DNA from: Advenella faeciporci
Lineage (GTDB): Bacteria; Pseudomonadota; Gammaproteobacteria; Burkholderiales; Burkholderiaceae_B
Direction: 5' to 3'
Length of the DNA: 64,000 nucleotides
Assembly (NCBI RefSeq): GCF_014652395.1
Contig: NZ_BMYS01000014.1
Location: 25,738-89,737, forward strand
Made by a program: the position numbers and the translations under genes. The notes under the pieces were generated by a model. That model saw nothing but the letters and a program-made list of their open reading frames with translations. It was not told the origin of the DNA and searched no databases. Positions 36,427 through 45,425 of this stretch are shown here, piece by piece (positions within the stretch are counted from its first letter, which is position 1; each line of letters begins with the position of its first letter).

Positions 36427-37479
36427 ATGGTGAAAATGAAAAAATCCATTGCCAGCTACGCGCTTGCATCAATATTATGTCTGGCCGGCAGTGCCGGTGC
36501 CATGGCACAGGACAAAACCGCTGAAGCGGCCAAAACAGAACGCTACAAACCGAATAATGAATTGATTGTTGCCATCGAGCCTGCAAATGGCCAGAATCCT
36601 GCAGAAGTCGAACTGGGTAAAAAACTGTTTTTTGATCCCCGTCTGTCACGGTCAGGATTCATTTCCTGTAACTCCTGTCACAACCTGGGCATGGGCGGTA
36701 GCGATAACCTGCCAACCTCAATTGGCCACAACTGGCAGGAAGGCCCCATCAACTCTCCTACCGTGTTGAACTCCAGCCTGAACTTTGTCCAGTTCTGGGA
36801 CGGCCGTGCGGCAAACTTGCGCGAACAGGCCGGTGGCCCCATTGCCAACCCGCTCGAAATGGCTTCCTCACATGACCTGGTGGTGAATATCCTTGAGTCC
36901 ATTCCCCAATACAAAGAAGAGTTCAAACAGGTATATGGTACAGACAGCATCACTATTGATGAAGTGACCAAAGCCCTGGCTGTATTTGAAGAAACCCTGG
37001 TAACACCCAATGCACCCTTTGACCGTTGGTTGAAAGGTGATGAAAATGCCATTAATGACCAGGAGCTGCGCGGCTACCTGACCTTTAAAAACAGCGGTTG
37101 CGTTGCCTGTCATAATGGTGCCAATGCAGGCGGAACCTCGTTCCAGAAAATGGGTGTGATTGAACCGTACGTCACCGATAACGAATCTGCCGGCCGTGCC
37201 GGTGTTACCGGTAAAGACGTTGACCGTATGATGTTCAAGGTGCCTACCCTGCGTAACGTGGAACTGACCTATCCGTACTTCCACGATGGTGCGGCCAATA
37301 CATTGGCTGAAGCGGTGAACATTATGGGAAGACTGCAGCTGGGCCGCAAGTTTGCAGACAATGAAATTGAAGACATCGTTGCTTTCCTGAAAACCCTTAC
37401 CGGTGATCAGCCAAGGTTTGAAATGCCTATATTGCCACCTTCCAGTGATTTGACACCACGTGCCAAACCATTTGAATAA
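36427..37479 (+). CDS. ccp: Di-heme cytochrome c peroxidase
   Basis: Periplasmic peroxidase that reduces hydrogen peroxide with electrons from c-type cytochromes; 350 residues. A signal peptide ends at AMA before QDKTAEA. Two covalent heme motifs are visible: CNSCH at 81-85 and CVACH at 225-229. Other hallmarks are LGKKLFFDPRLSRS, LNSSLNFVQFWDGRA and the C-terminal KVPTLRNVELTYPYFHDG. ATG 36427 with AAAGAGG is the natural start; an upstream in-frame ATG at 36403 precedes the ribosome binding site and is less likely. A terminator lies at 37537-37574. Confidence 0.95.
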   Translation: MVKMKKSIASYALASILCLAGSAGAMAQDKTAEAAKTERYKPNNELIVAIEPANGQNPAEVELGKKLFFDPRLSRSGFISCNSCHNLGMGGSDNLPTSIGHNWQEGPINSPTVLNSSLNFVQFWDGRAANLREQAGGPIANPLEMASSHDLVVNILESIPQYKEEFKQVYGTDSITIDEVTKALAVFEETLVTPNAPFDRWLKGDENAINDQELRGYLTFKNSGCVACHNGANAGGTSFQKMGVIEPYVTDNESAGRAGVTGKDVDRMMFKVPTLRNVELTYPYFHDGAANTLAEAVNIMGRLQLGRKFADNEIEDIVAFLKTLTGDQPRFEMPILPPSSDLTPRAKPFE

Positions 37480-37536
37480 GCGGAGCAAGGGTGAAATGGC
37501 AATGAACTGATCAGCGGCCATTCAAAAAACCGGTTC

Positions 37537-37574
37537 AAAAACACCTGTCTCGCATCTGCGAACAGGTGTTTTTT
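37537..37574 (+). terminator. Rho-independent terminator after the peroxidase gene
   Basis: AAAAACACCTGT (37537-37548) pairs with ACAGGTGTTTTT (37562-37573); the loop itself holds TCGCA/TGCGA, extending the stem. T run at the end. Confidence 0.9.
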
Positions 37575-37747
37575 GATTATGGGATTGCATGAGTCGGGAT
37601 CTTATAATTGAGATTGGTAACAACTTGTGACTGTTTTGATACAGCTGCTTTTTGTTTTTAAGACAAGACAATCATTCTGTCAGCATATTCACTTACAATC
37701 ACTGGTAATGAAACTGGAAATTATCAAGATCTATTCGGAGAATATGA

Positions 37748-38350
37748 ATGAAGCTTTATTATTCAACATCGTCGCCTTTTGTCCGTAAAGTGATGATGGT
37801 GGCAGAAGAGCTGGGCTTGTTGGATCAAATTGAAAAAGAAACGGTTCAGGTTCACCCGGTTAACCGTTTGCAAACACTTATAGCCGTCAATCCTTTGGGG
37901 CAGGTTCCTACCCTGATTACTGATGACGGCCAGGTGCTTTTCGACAGCCGGGTTATTTGCGAGTACCTGAATGAAAAAGCCAATGGCAGCCTGTTTGGCA
38001 ATCAGGACAGCCGTTGGGGTATTTTGTCCGAACTGACTGCCCTGGATGGTTCGCTAAGTGCCCTGGTGGCTGCCCGTTATGAAATAAGTGTGCGCCCTGT
38101 AGAGTTGCAGTGGCTGGCTTGGGTGGATGCGCAAATGGACAAGGCCCGCACCACCCTGGATTATTTTGAAGGCAAGGCCGAATCACTGGAAGGTCGCGCG
38201 GATATTGCCCTGTTGGGGCTGGCCTGCTTGTTGGGTTATCTTGATTTTCGTTTTGCCCACTTCGACTGGCGCAAGTCATATCCCAAGCTGGATGCCTGGC
38301 ATGCGAAATTTTCTCAAAGGCCTTCCGTGTTAAATACGGTGCCAGTCTGA
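37748..38350 (+). CDS. Glutathione S-transferase (YibF-like)
   Basis: A 200-residue glutathione S-transferase. The N-terminal thioredoxin-like domain has YYSTSSPFVRKVMMVAEE, with the active-site serine in SPFVRK, then GQVPTLITDDG and FDSRVICEYL for glutathione binding. An all-helical C-terminal domain follows. The pattern is closest to YibF-type enzymes. GGAG lies seven bases before ATG 37748. The LysR gene follows after two bases, so the two likely share an mRNA. Confidence 0.9.
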   Translation: MKLYYSTSSPFVRKVMMVAEELGLLDQIEKETVQVHPVNRLQTLIAVNPLGQVPTLITDDGQVLFDSRVICEYLNEKANGSLFGNQDSRWGILSELTALDGSLSALVAARYEISVRPVELQWLAWVDAQMDKARTTLDYFEGKAESLEGRADIALLGLACLLGYLDFRFAHFDWRKSYPKLDAWHAKFSQRPSVLNTVPV

Positions 38351-38352
38351 TT

Positions 38353-39285
38353 TTGAATTTATCCAGGTTTGATCCTCATTCCCTGCGTGTTTTCCTGCTG
38401 GCTGCCCAACACTCCAGTCTTACCAAAGCGGCCCAGGGGGCACACCTTACTTTGTCGGCCGCCAGCAAGCGGGTTTCCGAGCTTGAAAAACAGCTTAATT
38501 GCACGCTTTTCATCCGGCAGCCCAGGGGGGTGACGCTAACGCCTGCCGGGCACGCACTGGTGGAGCATGCCCAACAGGTCATCAGCACGATTAACCGTAT
38601 GGCTGCCGATATGGGTGATTATGCCGCAGGCCTGCGTGGTCAGGTCCGGATGTGGGCCAATACCTCTGCGGTGATTCAGTTTTTGCCCGGTGATCTGGCC
38701 CGGTTTTCCAGCCAGAATCCGGCGATTCGCTTGAGCCTTGAAGAAAAGTTGAGTCATGAGATTATTTCGGCATTGACCCAGGAAAAAATTGATATTGGCA
38801 TTTTTGCCGATAATATTCCCAGTGGGCAAGTGCAGAAAAGTCTGTATCGCTTTGATCAGCTGGTGTTGCTGGTACCTTCTTCCCATGCGTTGCGGGGTTC
38901 GCCACCGGTATATTTCAGGGATGTGCTGCATTACGATTTTGTGGGCTTGTCCGATGGCAGCTCTTTGCTGGTTCGTATGCAGGAAGCCGCTTTGGCTGCT
39001 GAAAAATCATTGCGCCTGCGGGTACAGGTAAGCAGTTTTGATGCCATTTGTCGCATGATAGAGGCCGGGCTGGGTATTGGACTTTTGCCTCGCGCCTCGG
39101 TCCGCCCCGAAATTCTGGGTACCGGCCTGCATGCGGTTGATCTGCTGGACAGCTGGGCAGAGCGCACTTTATGGATTGGGGTACGTAATGAACATAGCCT
39201 GACCCCCGATGCCTTGCGTCTGTATGCTTTTCTGAAACGGGCCCGGCATGCCAGCCAAAATAACGAGGCTGTGCCGCTGCCTTGA
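38353..39285 (+). CDS. LysR-family transcriptional regulator
   Basis: A 310-residue LysR regulator. Its N-terminal winged helix (about 6-65) has LAAQHSSLTKAAQGAHLTLS, AASKRVSELEKQLNCTLF and RGVTLTPAG; the C-terminal effector domain is of normal length. There is no ATG at the right place: TTG 38353 gives MNLSRFDPHSLRVFLLAAQ and is the likely start, without a strong ribosome binding site, suggesting coupling to the GST gene. The next two genes in the same direction (CoA-transferase and lyase) are likely targets by position. Confidence 0.88.
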   Translation: MNLSRFDPHSLRVFLLAAQHSSLTKAAQGAHLTLSAASKRVSELEKQLNCTLFIRQPRGVTLTPAGHALVEHAQQVISTINRMAADMGDYAAGLRGQVRMWANTSAVIQFLPGDLARFSSQNPAIRLSLEEKLSHEIISALTQEKIDIGIFADNIPSGQVQKSLYRFDQLVLLVPSSHALRGSPPVYFRDVLHYDFVGLSDGSSLLVRMQEAALAAEKSLRLRVQVSSFDAICRMIEAGLGIGLLPRASVRPEILGTGLHAVDLLDSWAERTLWIGVRNEHSLTPDALRLYAFLKRARHASQNNEAVPLP

Positions 39286-39380
39286 ATTTCAGGAAAGGGT
39301 GGTTTAGAAAAAATTGATTTTCAAAAAGCCGATTTGCTTTCATCATAGTGTCTTATTGAAAGCAATAAGAGGCAACAGGA

Positions 39381-40571
39381 ATGACAAAACCAATGGACGG
39401 CGTCAAGGTACTAGAACTGGGACAACTCATTGCAGGACCTTTTGCCTGCAAAATGCTGGCAGAATTTGGTGCCGAGGTCATAAAGATAGAACCTCCGGAA
39501 ACCGGAGACCCCTTACGAAAATGGCGTTTGTTGCATGAGGGCACATCGGTCTGGTGGGCCTCGCAGTCCAGGAACAAACAGTCGGTTACCCTGGATTTGC
39601 GCCAGAAAGAAGGGCAGGATGTCATTCGCCTTTTAATTAAAGAAGTGGATGTGCTGGTGGAAAACTTCCGTCCCGGAACCCTTGAGAAATGGGGGCTGGG
39701 TTGGGAAGAATTGAAGGCCATCAATCCGCGCCTGATTATGCTTCGGGTCTCGGGTTATGGACAAACCGGCCCCTATAAAGATCTTCCCGGCTTTGGTGTG
39801 GTGGGTGAGGCCATGGGGGGATTAAGGCACCTGAGCGGTGAGCCGGGCCGTCCACCGGTACGGGTGGGTGTTTCCATTGGTGATTCCTTGTCTGCCTTGC
39901 ATGGCGTGATTGGTGTTTTGCTGGCTTTGCGTCATCGTGATCAGAATGGGGGCGATGGGCAGGTCATTGACGTGGCGCTTTATGAGTCGGTCTTCAACAT
40001 GATGGAAAGTATGGTGGCCGAGTATTCCGTGTTTAATGAAATCCGGCAACCTGCGGGCAGCAGCTTGCCAGGGATTACTCCCAGTAATGCGTATCGCTGC
40101 GCGGATGGCAAGTATGCCCTGATTGCCGGTAACGGAGACAGTATTTTCAAGCGTTTGATGACATTGATCGGGCGTGACGATATTGGCAATGATCCCGAGT
40201 TTGCGCACAACGACGGGCGCTCCAGACAGGCTGAATATATTGATGGCGTCATTGGACAATGGGCGGCCCGGCATTCTTTGGAAAATGTGTTGCAGGCCCT
40301 GCACGAGTCACGTATCCCGGCCGGAAAAATTTATGACGTGGCCGATATCGTTAATGACCCGCATTACAAAGAGCGGCAAATGCTGTTGCAGGGCGAGCTA
40401 GAGGATGGCACACCGGTCATCTTGCCGGGGATTGTACCCAAACTCAGTGCAACACCGGGTGAGGTGCGTCGCAGGGCACCCACGCTGGGTCAGGATACGG
40501 CAAGCGTATTGACGGCATTGGGGATAGATGAACAAATGCAGCAGCAATGGCGCAAACAGGGAATCATTTAG
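39381..40571 (+). CDS. Family III CoA-transferase (CaiB/BaiF)
   Basis: A 396-residue class III CoA-transferase that moves CoA between carboxylic acids. Motifs: GVKVLELGQLIAGPFACKML at the N-terminus, KIEPPETGDPLR, SQSRNKQSVTLDLR, LVENFRPG and the catalytic aspartate in VIDVALYESVFNM. It is full length. The HMG-CoA-lyase-like gene begins at once after its stop, so the pair likely activates an acid as CoA ester and then cleaves it. The acid is not identifiable from sequence; 3-hydroxy-3-methylglutarate or a citramalate-like acid are reasonable candidates. Confidence 0.9.
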   Translation: MTKPMDGVKVLELGQLIAGPFACKMLAEFGAEVIKIEPPETGDPLRKWRLLHEGTSVWWASQSRNKQSVTLDLRQKEGQDVIRLLIKEVDVLVENFRPGTLEKWGLGWEELKAINPRLIMLRVSGYGQTGPYKDLPGFGVVGEAMGGLRHLSGEPGRPPVRVGVSIGDSLSALHGVIGVLLALRHRDQNGGDGQVIDVALYESVFNMMESMVAEYSVFNEIRQPAGSSLPGITPSNAYRCADGKYALIAGNGDSIFKRLMTLIGRDDIGNDPEFAHNDGRSRQAEYIDGVIGQWAARHSLENVLQALHESRIPAGKIYDVADIVNDPHYKERQMLLQGELEDGTPVILPGIVPKLSATPGEVRRRAPTLGQDTASVLTALGIDEQMQQQWRKQGII

Positions 40572-40586
40572 GTGGGAACGAAGGCA

Positions 40587-41522
40587 ATGACGAGCAATAA
40601 AATTTACATGCAGGAAGTGGCGTGTCGTGATGGGTTTCAGAATGAGGCCATGTTTATTCCGACCGAAGAAAAGATTGCCATAGTGGATCAACTGAGTGAA
40701 TGTGGTTATGCCAAAATAGAAGTCACGTCATTTACGTCACCCAAAGCCATTCCCGCGTTGCGTGATGCTGAAGAGGTCATGCACCGTATTCGACGCAACC
40801 CCGATGTGTTGTATACCGTGCTGGTGCCCAATTTGCGTGGCGCGGAAAGAGCCATGTCGTGTGGGGTGGATGAAATCAACTTGGTGATGTCCGTCAGTGA
40901 GCAGCATAATCAGTCCAATTTGCGCATGACGCGTGAGCGTTCTTTTGAACAACTGGCCGGTATTATCGGTGAAGTCAAATCAACGCCGGTACAGATCAAT
41001 GTTTCCCTTTCCTGCGCTTTTGGTTGTCCCATGGAAGGGGATGTGGCTCAAGATGAGGTTTTGTCCTGGACAGATCGTTTTGCCGGGTTGGGTGTGCATG
41101 GCATCACATTATGCGATACCACCGGCATGGCATATCCAACGCAGGTTGGTGCGCTGTTTGAACGCGTTAAGTCGAGATTTCCCGGGCTTGAGCTAACCGC
41201 ACATTTTCACAATACACGCGGAATGGCCCTGGCCAATGCCAATGCGGCAATCGCGGTGGGCATAAACCGTTTTGATGCTTCTCTGGGAGGATTGGGCGGA
41301 TGTCCTTATGCACCAGGTGCTTCGGGTAATGTATGTACGGAAGATATGGTACATATGTTTGAGTTGATGGGGCTGGATACGGGTATTGATTTGCCGGGGA
41401 TTTTGGCGGTAGCGGCCAGGTTGCCCAAATTGATTGGCCATGATGTGCCCGGCCAGATCCTGAAAGCAGGCCCACGTTTAAAGCTGCATCCGGTACCGGA
41501 TTGTGCAGTAAGTGCAGGTTAA
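40587..41522 (+). CDS. Hydroxymethylglutaryl-CoA lyase family protein
   Basis: A TIM-barrel carbon-carbon lyase of the HMGL family, 311 residues from ATG 40587 (GTG 40572, directly after the previous stop, would add five). Motifs: the N-terminal QEVACRDGFQNEA with the metal-binding aspartate, SCAFGCPMEG, LCDTTGMAYP, HFHNTRGMALANA and the catalytic cysteine in GGLGGCPYAPGASGN. HMG-CoA would be split to acetyl-CoA and acetoacetate. The coupling with a family III CoA-transferase, rather than with leucine-degradation genes, hints at use of an external hydroxyacid. A strong terminator follows. Confidence 0.88.
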   Translation: MTSNKIYMQEVACRDGFQNEAMFIPTEEKIAIVDQLSECGYAKIEVTSFTSPKAIPALRDAEEVMHRIRRNPDVLYTVLVPNLRGAERAMSCGVDEINLVMSVSEQHNQSNLRMTRERSFEQLAGIIGEVKSTPVQINVSLSCAFGCPMEGDVAQDEVLSWTDRFAGLGVHGITLCDTTGMAYPTQVGALFERVKSRFPGLELTAHFHNTRGMALANANAAIAVGINRFDASLGGLGGCPYAPGASGNVCTEDMVHMFELMGLDTGIDLPGILAVAARLPKLIGHDVPGQILKAGPRLKLHPVPDCAVSAG

Positions 41523-41562
41523 CGATTATGATACTGCCGGTATAAAAGGCATTCAATAAGAC

Positions 41563-41597
41563 AAAAAGAGATACGTTTTCGCGTATCTCTTTTTTTT
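41563..41597. terminator. Bidirectional terminator between the lyase gene and mmsA
   Basis: AAAAAGAGATACG (41563-41575) pairs with CGTATCTCTTTTT (41582-41594), a 13-bp perfect stem with T runs on both strands. It separates two convergent genes. Confidence 0.92.
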
Positions 41598-41644
41598 GTG
41601 TTTTTTATGGGTCTGCCAGTAATGGCAGACCTGTCGTGCCGGTT

Positions 41645-43138
41645 TTATTCCATTTTAATGGTGGTGTTGACGCCCTGGGCATGATGGGTCCAGCGCGCCG
41701 TGATGGATTTGGTTTGGGTCCAGAAGCTGACAGCCTGTTTGCCATTCGGTCCCAGATCGCCCAGTTTTGAGCCGCGTGAACCGGTGAAGCTGAACCAGGC
41801 CACGGGTACGGGGATGGGAATATTGATGCCAATCTGGCCGACATCGACATTGTTCTGGAAGTAACGGGCATCGCCACCGCTTTGCGTGAAGATGGCCACG
41901 CCATTGCCATTGGGGTTGGCATTAATGAATTCAATTGCTTCATCCAGGGTATCCACGCAAACCACACACAATACCGGCCCAAAAATTTCTTCCTGGTAAA
42001 TACGCATCTCGGCTTTGACACCGGCAAAAATGGTAGGGCCGACAAAGTTGCCGTTTTCATAGCCTTCAACCGTAATATCGCGGCCATCCAGCAGCAATTC
42101 GGCGCCTTCATCAATACCGGACTGAATCAGGCCGCGCACCCGTTCACGGGCCGCAGGCGAAACCAGCGGGCCAAGGTCTGCCGCGCGGTCGGTACCGACA
42201 TTGACCTTGAGTTTTTTGCTGCGCTCAACAAAATCATCCAGCCATTCTTTGGTCTTGCCCACCATGACCGCGACGGACGTGGCCATGCAGCGTTGGCCGG
42301 CAGCGCCAAAAGCGGCACCCACCAGTTGGTTCAGTGCCACTTCCTTGTCGGCATCCGGCAGAATGACGCAATGGTTTTTGGCACCCATCATGGCCTGGCA
42401 GCGTTTGCCGGCATTGGAAGAGCGCCGATAGATTTCCGTGCCCACGCGGGTGGATCCAATAAAAGACACTGCCTTGATGTCCGGGTGCTCGCACAAGCGG
42501 TTGGCCACTTCAGGGCCGCCATGCACCACGTTCAGGACACCCGGAGGCAAGCCTGCCTCAAGGGCCAGTTCGGCCAGAAACAAGGATGAACTGGGATCTT
42601 GCTCGGAGGGTTTAAGCACAAAGGTATTGCCGCACGCAACGGCAATCGGGAACATGAAGCAGGGCAGCATGATGGGGAAGTTGAAAGCGGTTATACCGGC
42701 ACAAACGCCCAAAGGTTGGTTCAAAGTATAGACATCAATACCCGATGCCGCATTTTCGGCATATTCACCCAGCTGCAGGCTGACAATCGAGCAGGCGTGT
42801 TCAATGACCTCAAGACCCCTGCCCACCTCACCTTCGGCATCGGGTAGGGTCTTGCCATGTTCCAGGGTAATCAGTTCGGCCAGCTTGGTGGCGTTTTCAC
42901 GCACCAGTTGCTGCAGTTTCAGCATGACCCGCATGCGGGTACCCTGACCGCTATTGCGCCAGGTCTTGAAGGCTTCCTTGGCACTGGCAACGGCCTGATC
43001 CACTTCGTCAAGGGTGGCAAAGGGAACCCGAGCAACCACTTCCTGGTTGGCCGGATTCACCACATCTTGCCAGACATCGGACTTGGAACGGATTTTTTCA
43101 CCATTGATAATCAGGGGAACTTCTGGGATGGAACGCAT
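41645..43138 (-). CDS. mmsA: CoA-acylating methylmalonate-semialdehyde dehydrogenase
   Basis: Oxidises methylmalonate or malonate semialdehyde to propionyl- or acetyl-CoA with NAD and CoA (valine, beta-alanine and inositol breakdown). The 497 residues carry the aldehyde dehydrogenase fold: [20 protein letters not shown], the [13 protein letters not shown] glycine loop, and the catalytic cysteine in [14 protein letters not shown]. MmsA-type motifs such as [15 protein letters not shown] are seen. AAAGGAT precedes ATG 43138. It follows the binding-protein gene by 16 bases and probably shares its transcript. Confidence 0.93.
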   Translation of the reverse strand: MRSIPEVPLIINGEKIRSKSDVWQDVVNPANQEVVARVPFATLDEVDQAVASAKEAFKTWRNSGQGTRMRVMLKLQQLVRENATKLAELITLEHGKTLPDAEGEVGRGLEVIEHACSIVSLQLGEYAENAASGIDVYTLNQPLGVCAGITAFNFPIMLPCFMFPIAVACGNTFVLKPSEQDPSSSLFLAELALEAGLPPGVLNVVHGGPEVANRLCEHPDIKAVSFIGSTRVGTEIYRRSSNAGKRCQAMMGAKNHCVILPDADKEVALNQLVGAAFGAAGQRCMATSVAVMVGKTKEWLDDFVERSKKLKVNVGTDRAADLGPLVSPAARERVRGLIQSGIDEGAELLLDGRDITVEGYENGNFVGPTIFAGVKAEMRIYQEEIFGPVLCVVCVDTLDEAIEFINANPNGNGVAIFTQSGGDARYFQNNVDVGQIGINIPIPVPVAWFSFTGSRGSKLGDLGPNGKQAVSFWTQTKSITARWTHHAQGVNTTIKME

Positions 43139-43154
43139 TATGTAATCCTTTTAC

Positions 43155-44363
43155 TTATTTAAGAAGAGAGCAGCTTGATTCGGAAAGGGGCTGGAAAGCT
43201 TCTGCGGCCGGAATGGTGGCCAGCAGTTTCGAGTAATCCCATTCGCTTTGTTTTTCAGACGGCTTTTTGACTTCATACAGATACATGTCGTGAATCACAC
43301 GGCCATTGGGCTGAATGGAAGCGTTGTGCATGATGGGGTCTTCAATGGGTATCTCGCGCATTTTGGCGGCTACTTTATCCCCTTCGGTAGACTTGGCGGC
43401 AGCGACTGCTTTCAGGTAATGCAAGACACTTGAATACACGCCGGCCTGGGTCATGGTGGGCTTCAGATTGTTGAATTCCTTGGCAAAACGGTTGGACCAG
43501 TCACGGGTATTATCATCAAAATCCCAGTAAAAACCGTCAACATAACTGAGCCCCTGGGCGCTTTCATTGCCCAGTGCGCGCAGGTCAGAGAGGAAAATCA
43601 GCAGGGATACCAGTCGCTGGCCGCCCTCGCTAACCCCAAATTCCTTGGCCTGCTTGACCGCATTGACCGTATCCTGGCCACCATTGGCCAGCGCGACCAC
43701 ATCGGCTTTGGAGCTTTGTGCCTGCAGCATGAAAGAGGCATAATCGGAGTTGTTCAGAGGGTGACGAACCGCACCATTTACCTTGCCACCCAGCGATTCC
43801 ACCATTTTTGATGTATCGGCTTCAAGTGAGTGTCCAAAAGCGTAGTCAACCGTGAGGAAGAACCATGATTTGCCACCGGTGGCAATGGTGGCCTTGGCGC
43901 CCCCCACTGATTGTGAATAGGTGTCAAACATCCAGTGAAAGCCCACCGGAGAGCATTCTTTATTGGTCAGGGCCGTTGTGGCCGGGCCGGAAAACAGCAC
44001 CACCTTGTTCTTTTCGCGGGCAATATTCTGGACGGCCAGCGCAACGGCCGAATTGGTCAGGTCGGCAATGGCGGTTACCCCATCGCGGTCAAACCATTCC
44101 CGGGCCTTGGCGGCGCCCACATCAGCCTTGTTCTGGTTATCGGCAGAAACAAGGTCGATGTTCATGCCCTTGCACTCTGCGGCCAGGCAATCATTAATGG
44201 CCATTCTGGCGGCCGCCACCGATCCCGGGCCACCCATGGAAGCATAGGTGCCGGACATGTCGGTAAGGACGCCAATTTTGACGGGGGGAATGTCACTGGC
44301 GCCGGCCATTGAGCTGAACGCCAATGCGCAACTCAGGGCAAGCGTGTGCGCTGGTAATTTCAT
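43155..44363 (-). CDS. Branched-chain amino acid-type ABC transporter substrate-binding protein
   Basis: A 402-residue periplasmic binding protein of the LivJ-like group. The signal peptide is at residues 1-21 (MKLPAHTLALSCALAFSS, cut after AGA). The mature part starts VKIGVLTDMSGTYASMGGPG, the hallmark of the family. ATG 44363 has CGGAGAC upstream; the longer frame upstream lacks a signal. No permease or ATPase gene is adjacent, so it must work with a transporter elsewhere. Together with mmsA it suggests uptake of a compound whose breakdown yields a semialdehyde. Confidence 0.88.
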   Translation of the reverse strand: MKLPAHTLALSCALAFSSMAGASDIPPVKIGVLTDMSGTYASMGGPGSVAAARMAINDCLAAECKGMNIDLVSADNQNKADVGAAKAREWFDRDGVTAIADLTNSAVALAVQNIAREKNKVVLFSGPATTALTNKECSPVGFHWMFDTYSQSVGGAKATIATGGKSWFFLTVDYAFGHSLEADTSKMVESLGGKVNGAVRHPLNNSDYASFMLQAQSSKADVVALANGGQDTVNAVKQAKEFGVSEGGQRLVSLLIFLSDLRALGNESAQGLSYVDGFYWDFDDNTRDWSNRFAKEFNNLKPTMTQAGVYSSVLHYLKAVAAAKSTEGDKVAAKMREIPIEDPIMHNASIQPNGRVIHDMYLYEVKKPSEKQSEWDYSKLLATIPAAEAFQPLSESSCSLLK

Positions 44364-44422
44364 AATTTGTCTCCGGGGTTTTTCATTCGTTTTAATCAGT
44401 CTCTTTGGACCTGATACAGTTT

Positions 44423-44483
44423 GATGTGTACAAATTAAAATTGCAATATAAAATATGCACATCTATTGTTTAAAAATGCACAT
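44423..44483. promoter_or_regulatory. Direct repeats ATGCACAT between the binding-protein and LysR genes
   Basis: ATGCACAT lies at 44455-44462 and again at 44476-44483, 21 bases (two helical turns) apart; the second copy abuts the LysR ATG. A related inverted half, ATGTGTAC, is near 44424. The two genes are divergent, and the sites would suit binding by the LysR regulator to control both. Confidence 0.45.
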
Positions 44484-45407
44484 ATGAAAACACTTGACTG
44501 GGATGGGTTGAGATACTTTCTTGAGGTGGCAAGAACCCAGCGTGTAAGCGCAGCCGCCCTGCGCCTGGGTGTTGAGCATACAACCGTGGCAAGAAGGATT
44601 CGTCAGCTGGAAACGCAAATGGATACCTTGCTGTTCGACAAGTCCCGCTCCTCAGGGTTTATCCTGACGGCAGCCGGTCATGAACTGCTGGCCCATGTCG
44701 AGCAAATGGAAAGCCACTTGTTTAATGCCAGGGAGAAGGTAACCGGGGTGGGGGAGTCTTTGTCGGGACATATCAGGGTGGCGGCCACAGAAGGTTTTGG
44801 CTGCTATATTATTACGCCCCTGTCCATGCGGTTCCAGCAACAATACCCCGATATCACCCTTGATGTCTTGCCTGTGCCGCGTTTTGTCAGTCTGACCCGG
44901 CGTGAGGCCGATATCGCCATTACGATTGAACGTCCTTTGCGCGGACCTTATGTGTGCAGCAAATTGTGTGATTATTCCCTGATGCTCTATGGAACGCGTG
45001 AGTATTTGCAAAACCATCCTCCCATTCGGCATCAGGATGACCTTAAGCTTCATTCCGGGATCAGTTATGTTGAAGAGCTGATTTACAGCGACCAGTTGCG
45101 CTACCTGGAAGATGTGCTGCCTTTGAGCAACGTTGTCTTCAAAAGCACCAGTATTATTGCGCAATATTTTGCCTGTTTGCAGGGACAGGCATTGGCCATC
45201 CTGCCTGGCTTCATGGCAGCCCGGAATCCGCAGCTGGTCGCTATTTTGCCAGAAGAAGTCCATATCCAGCGCAGTTTCTGGATGTATTTTCATGAAGACC
45301 TGAAGCGCATCAAACGCATTACCGCCTTTTGTGATTTTGTAAGAAGTGTGGTAGAAAGGAATGCAGGATTAATGAAAGGAACAAGCGAAGCCTTGTTCAT
45401 ATTTTAA
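44484..45407 (+). CDS. LysR-family transcriptional regulator
   Basis: A 307-residue LysR regulator. The N-terminal helix-turn-helix is DWDGLRYFLEVARTQRVSAA, then ALRLGVEHTTVARRIRQLE; FILTAAGHELLAH closes the domain. The effector domain has normal length. ATG 44484 overlaps the operator-like repeats just upstream, which suggests autoregulation. It is divergent from the binding protein/mmsA pair and followed by a dienelactone hydrolase gene on the same strand. Confidence 0.9.
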   Translation: MKTLDWDGLRYFLEVARTQRVSAAALRLGVEHTTVARRIRQLETQMDTLLFDKSRSSGFILTAAGHELLAHVEQMESHLFNAREKVTGVGESLSGHIRVAATEGFGCYIITPLSMRFQQQYPDITLDVLPVPRFVSLTRREADIAITIERPLRGPYVCSKLCDYSLMLYGTREYLQNHPPIRHQDDLKLHSGISYVEELIYSDQLRYLEDVLPLSNVVFKSTSIIAQYFACLQGQALAILPGFMAARNPQLVAILPEEVHIQRSFWMYFHEDLKRIKRITAFCDFVRSVVERNAGLMKGTSEALFIF

Positions 45408-45425
45408 CGATAATGGAGAATGCTT

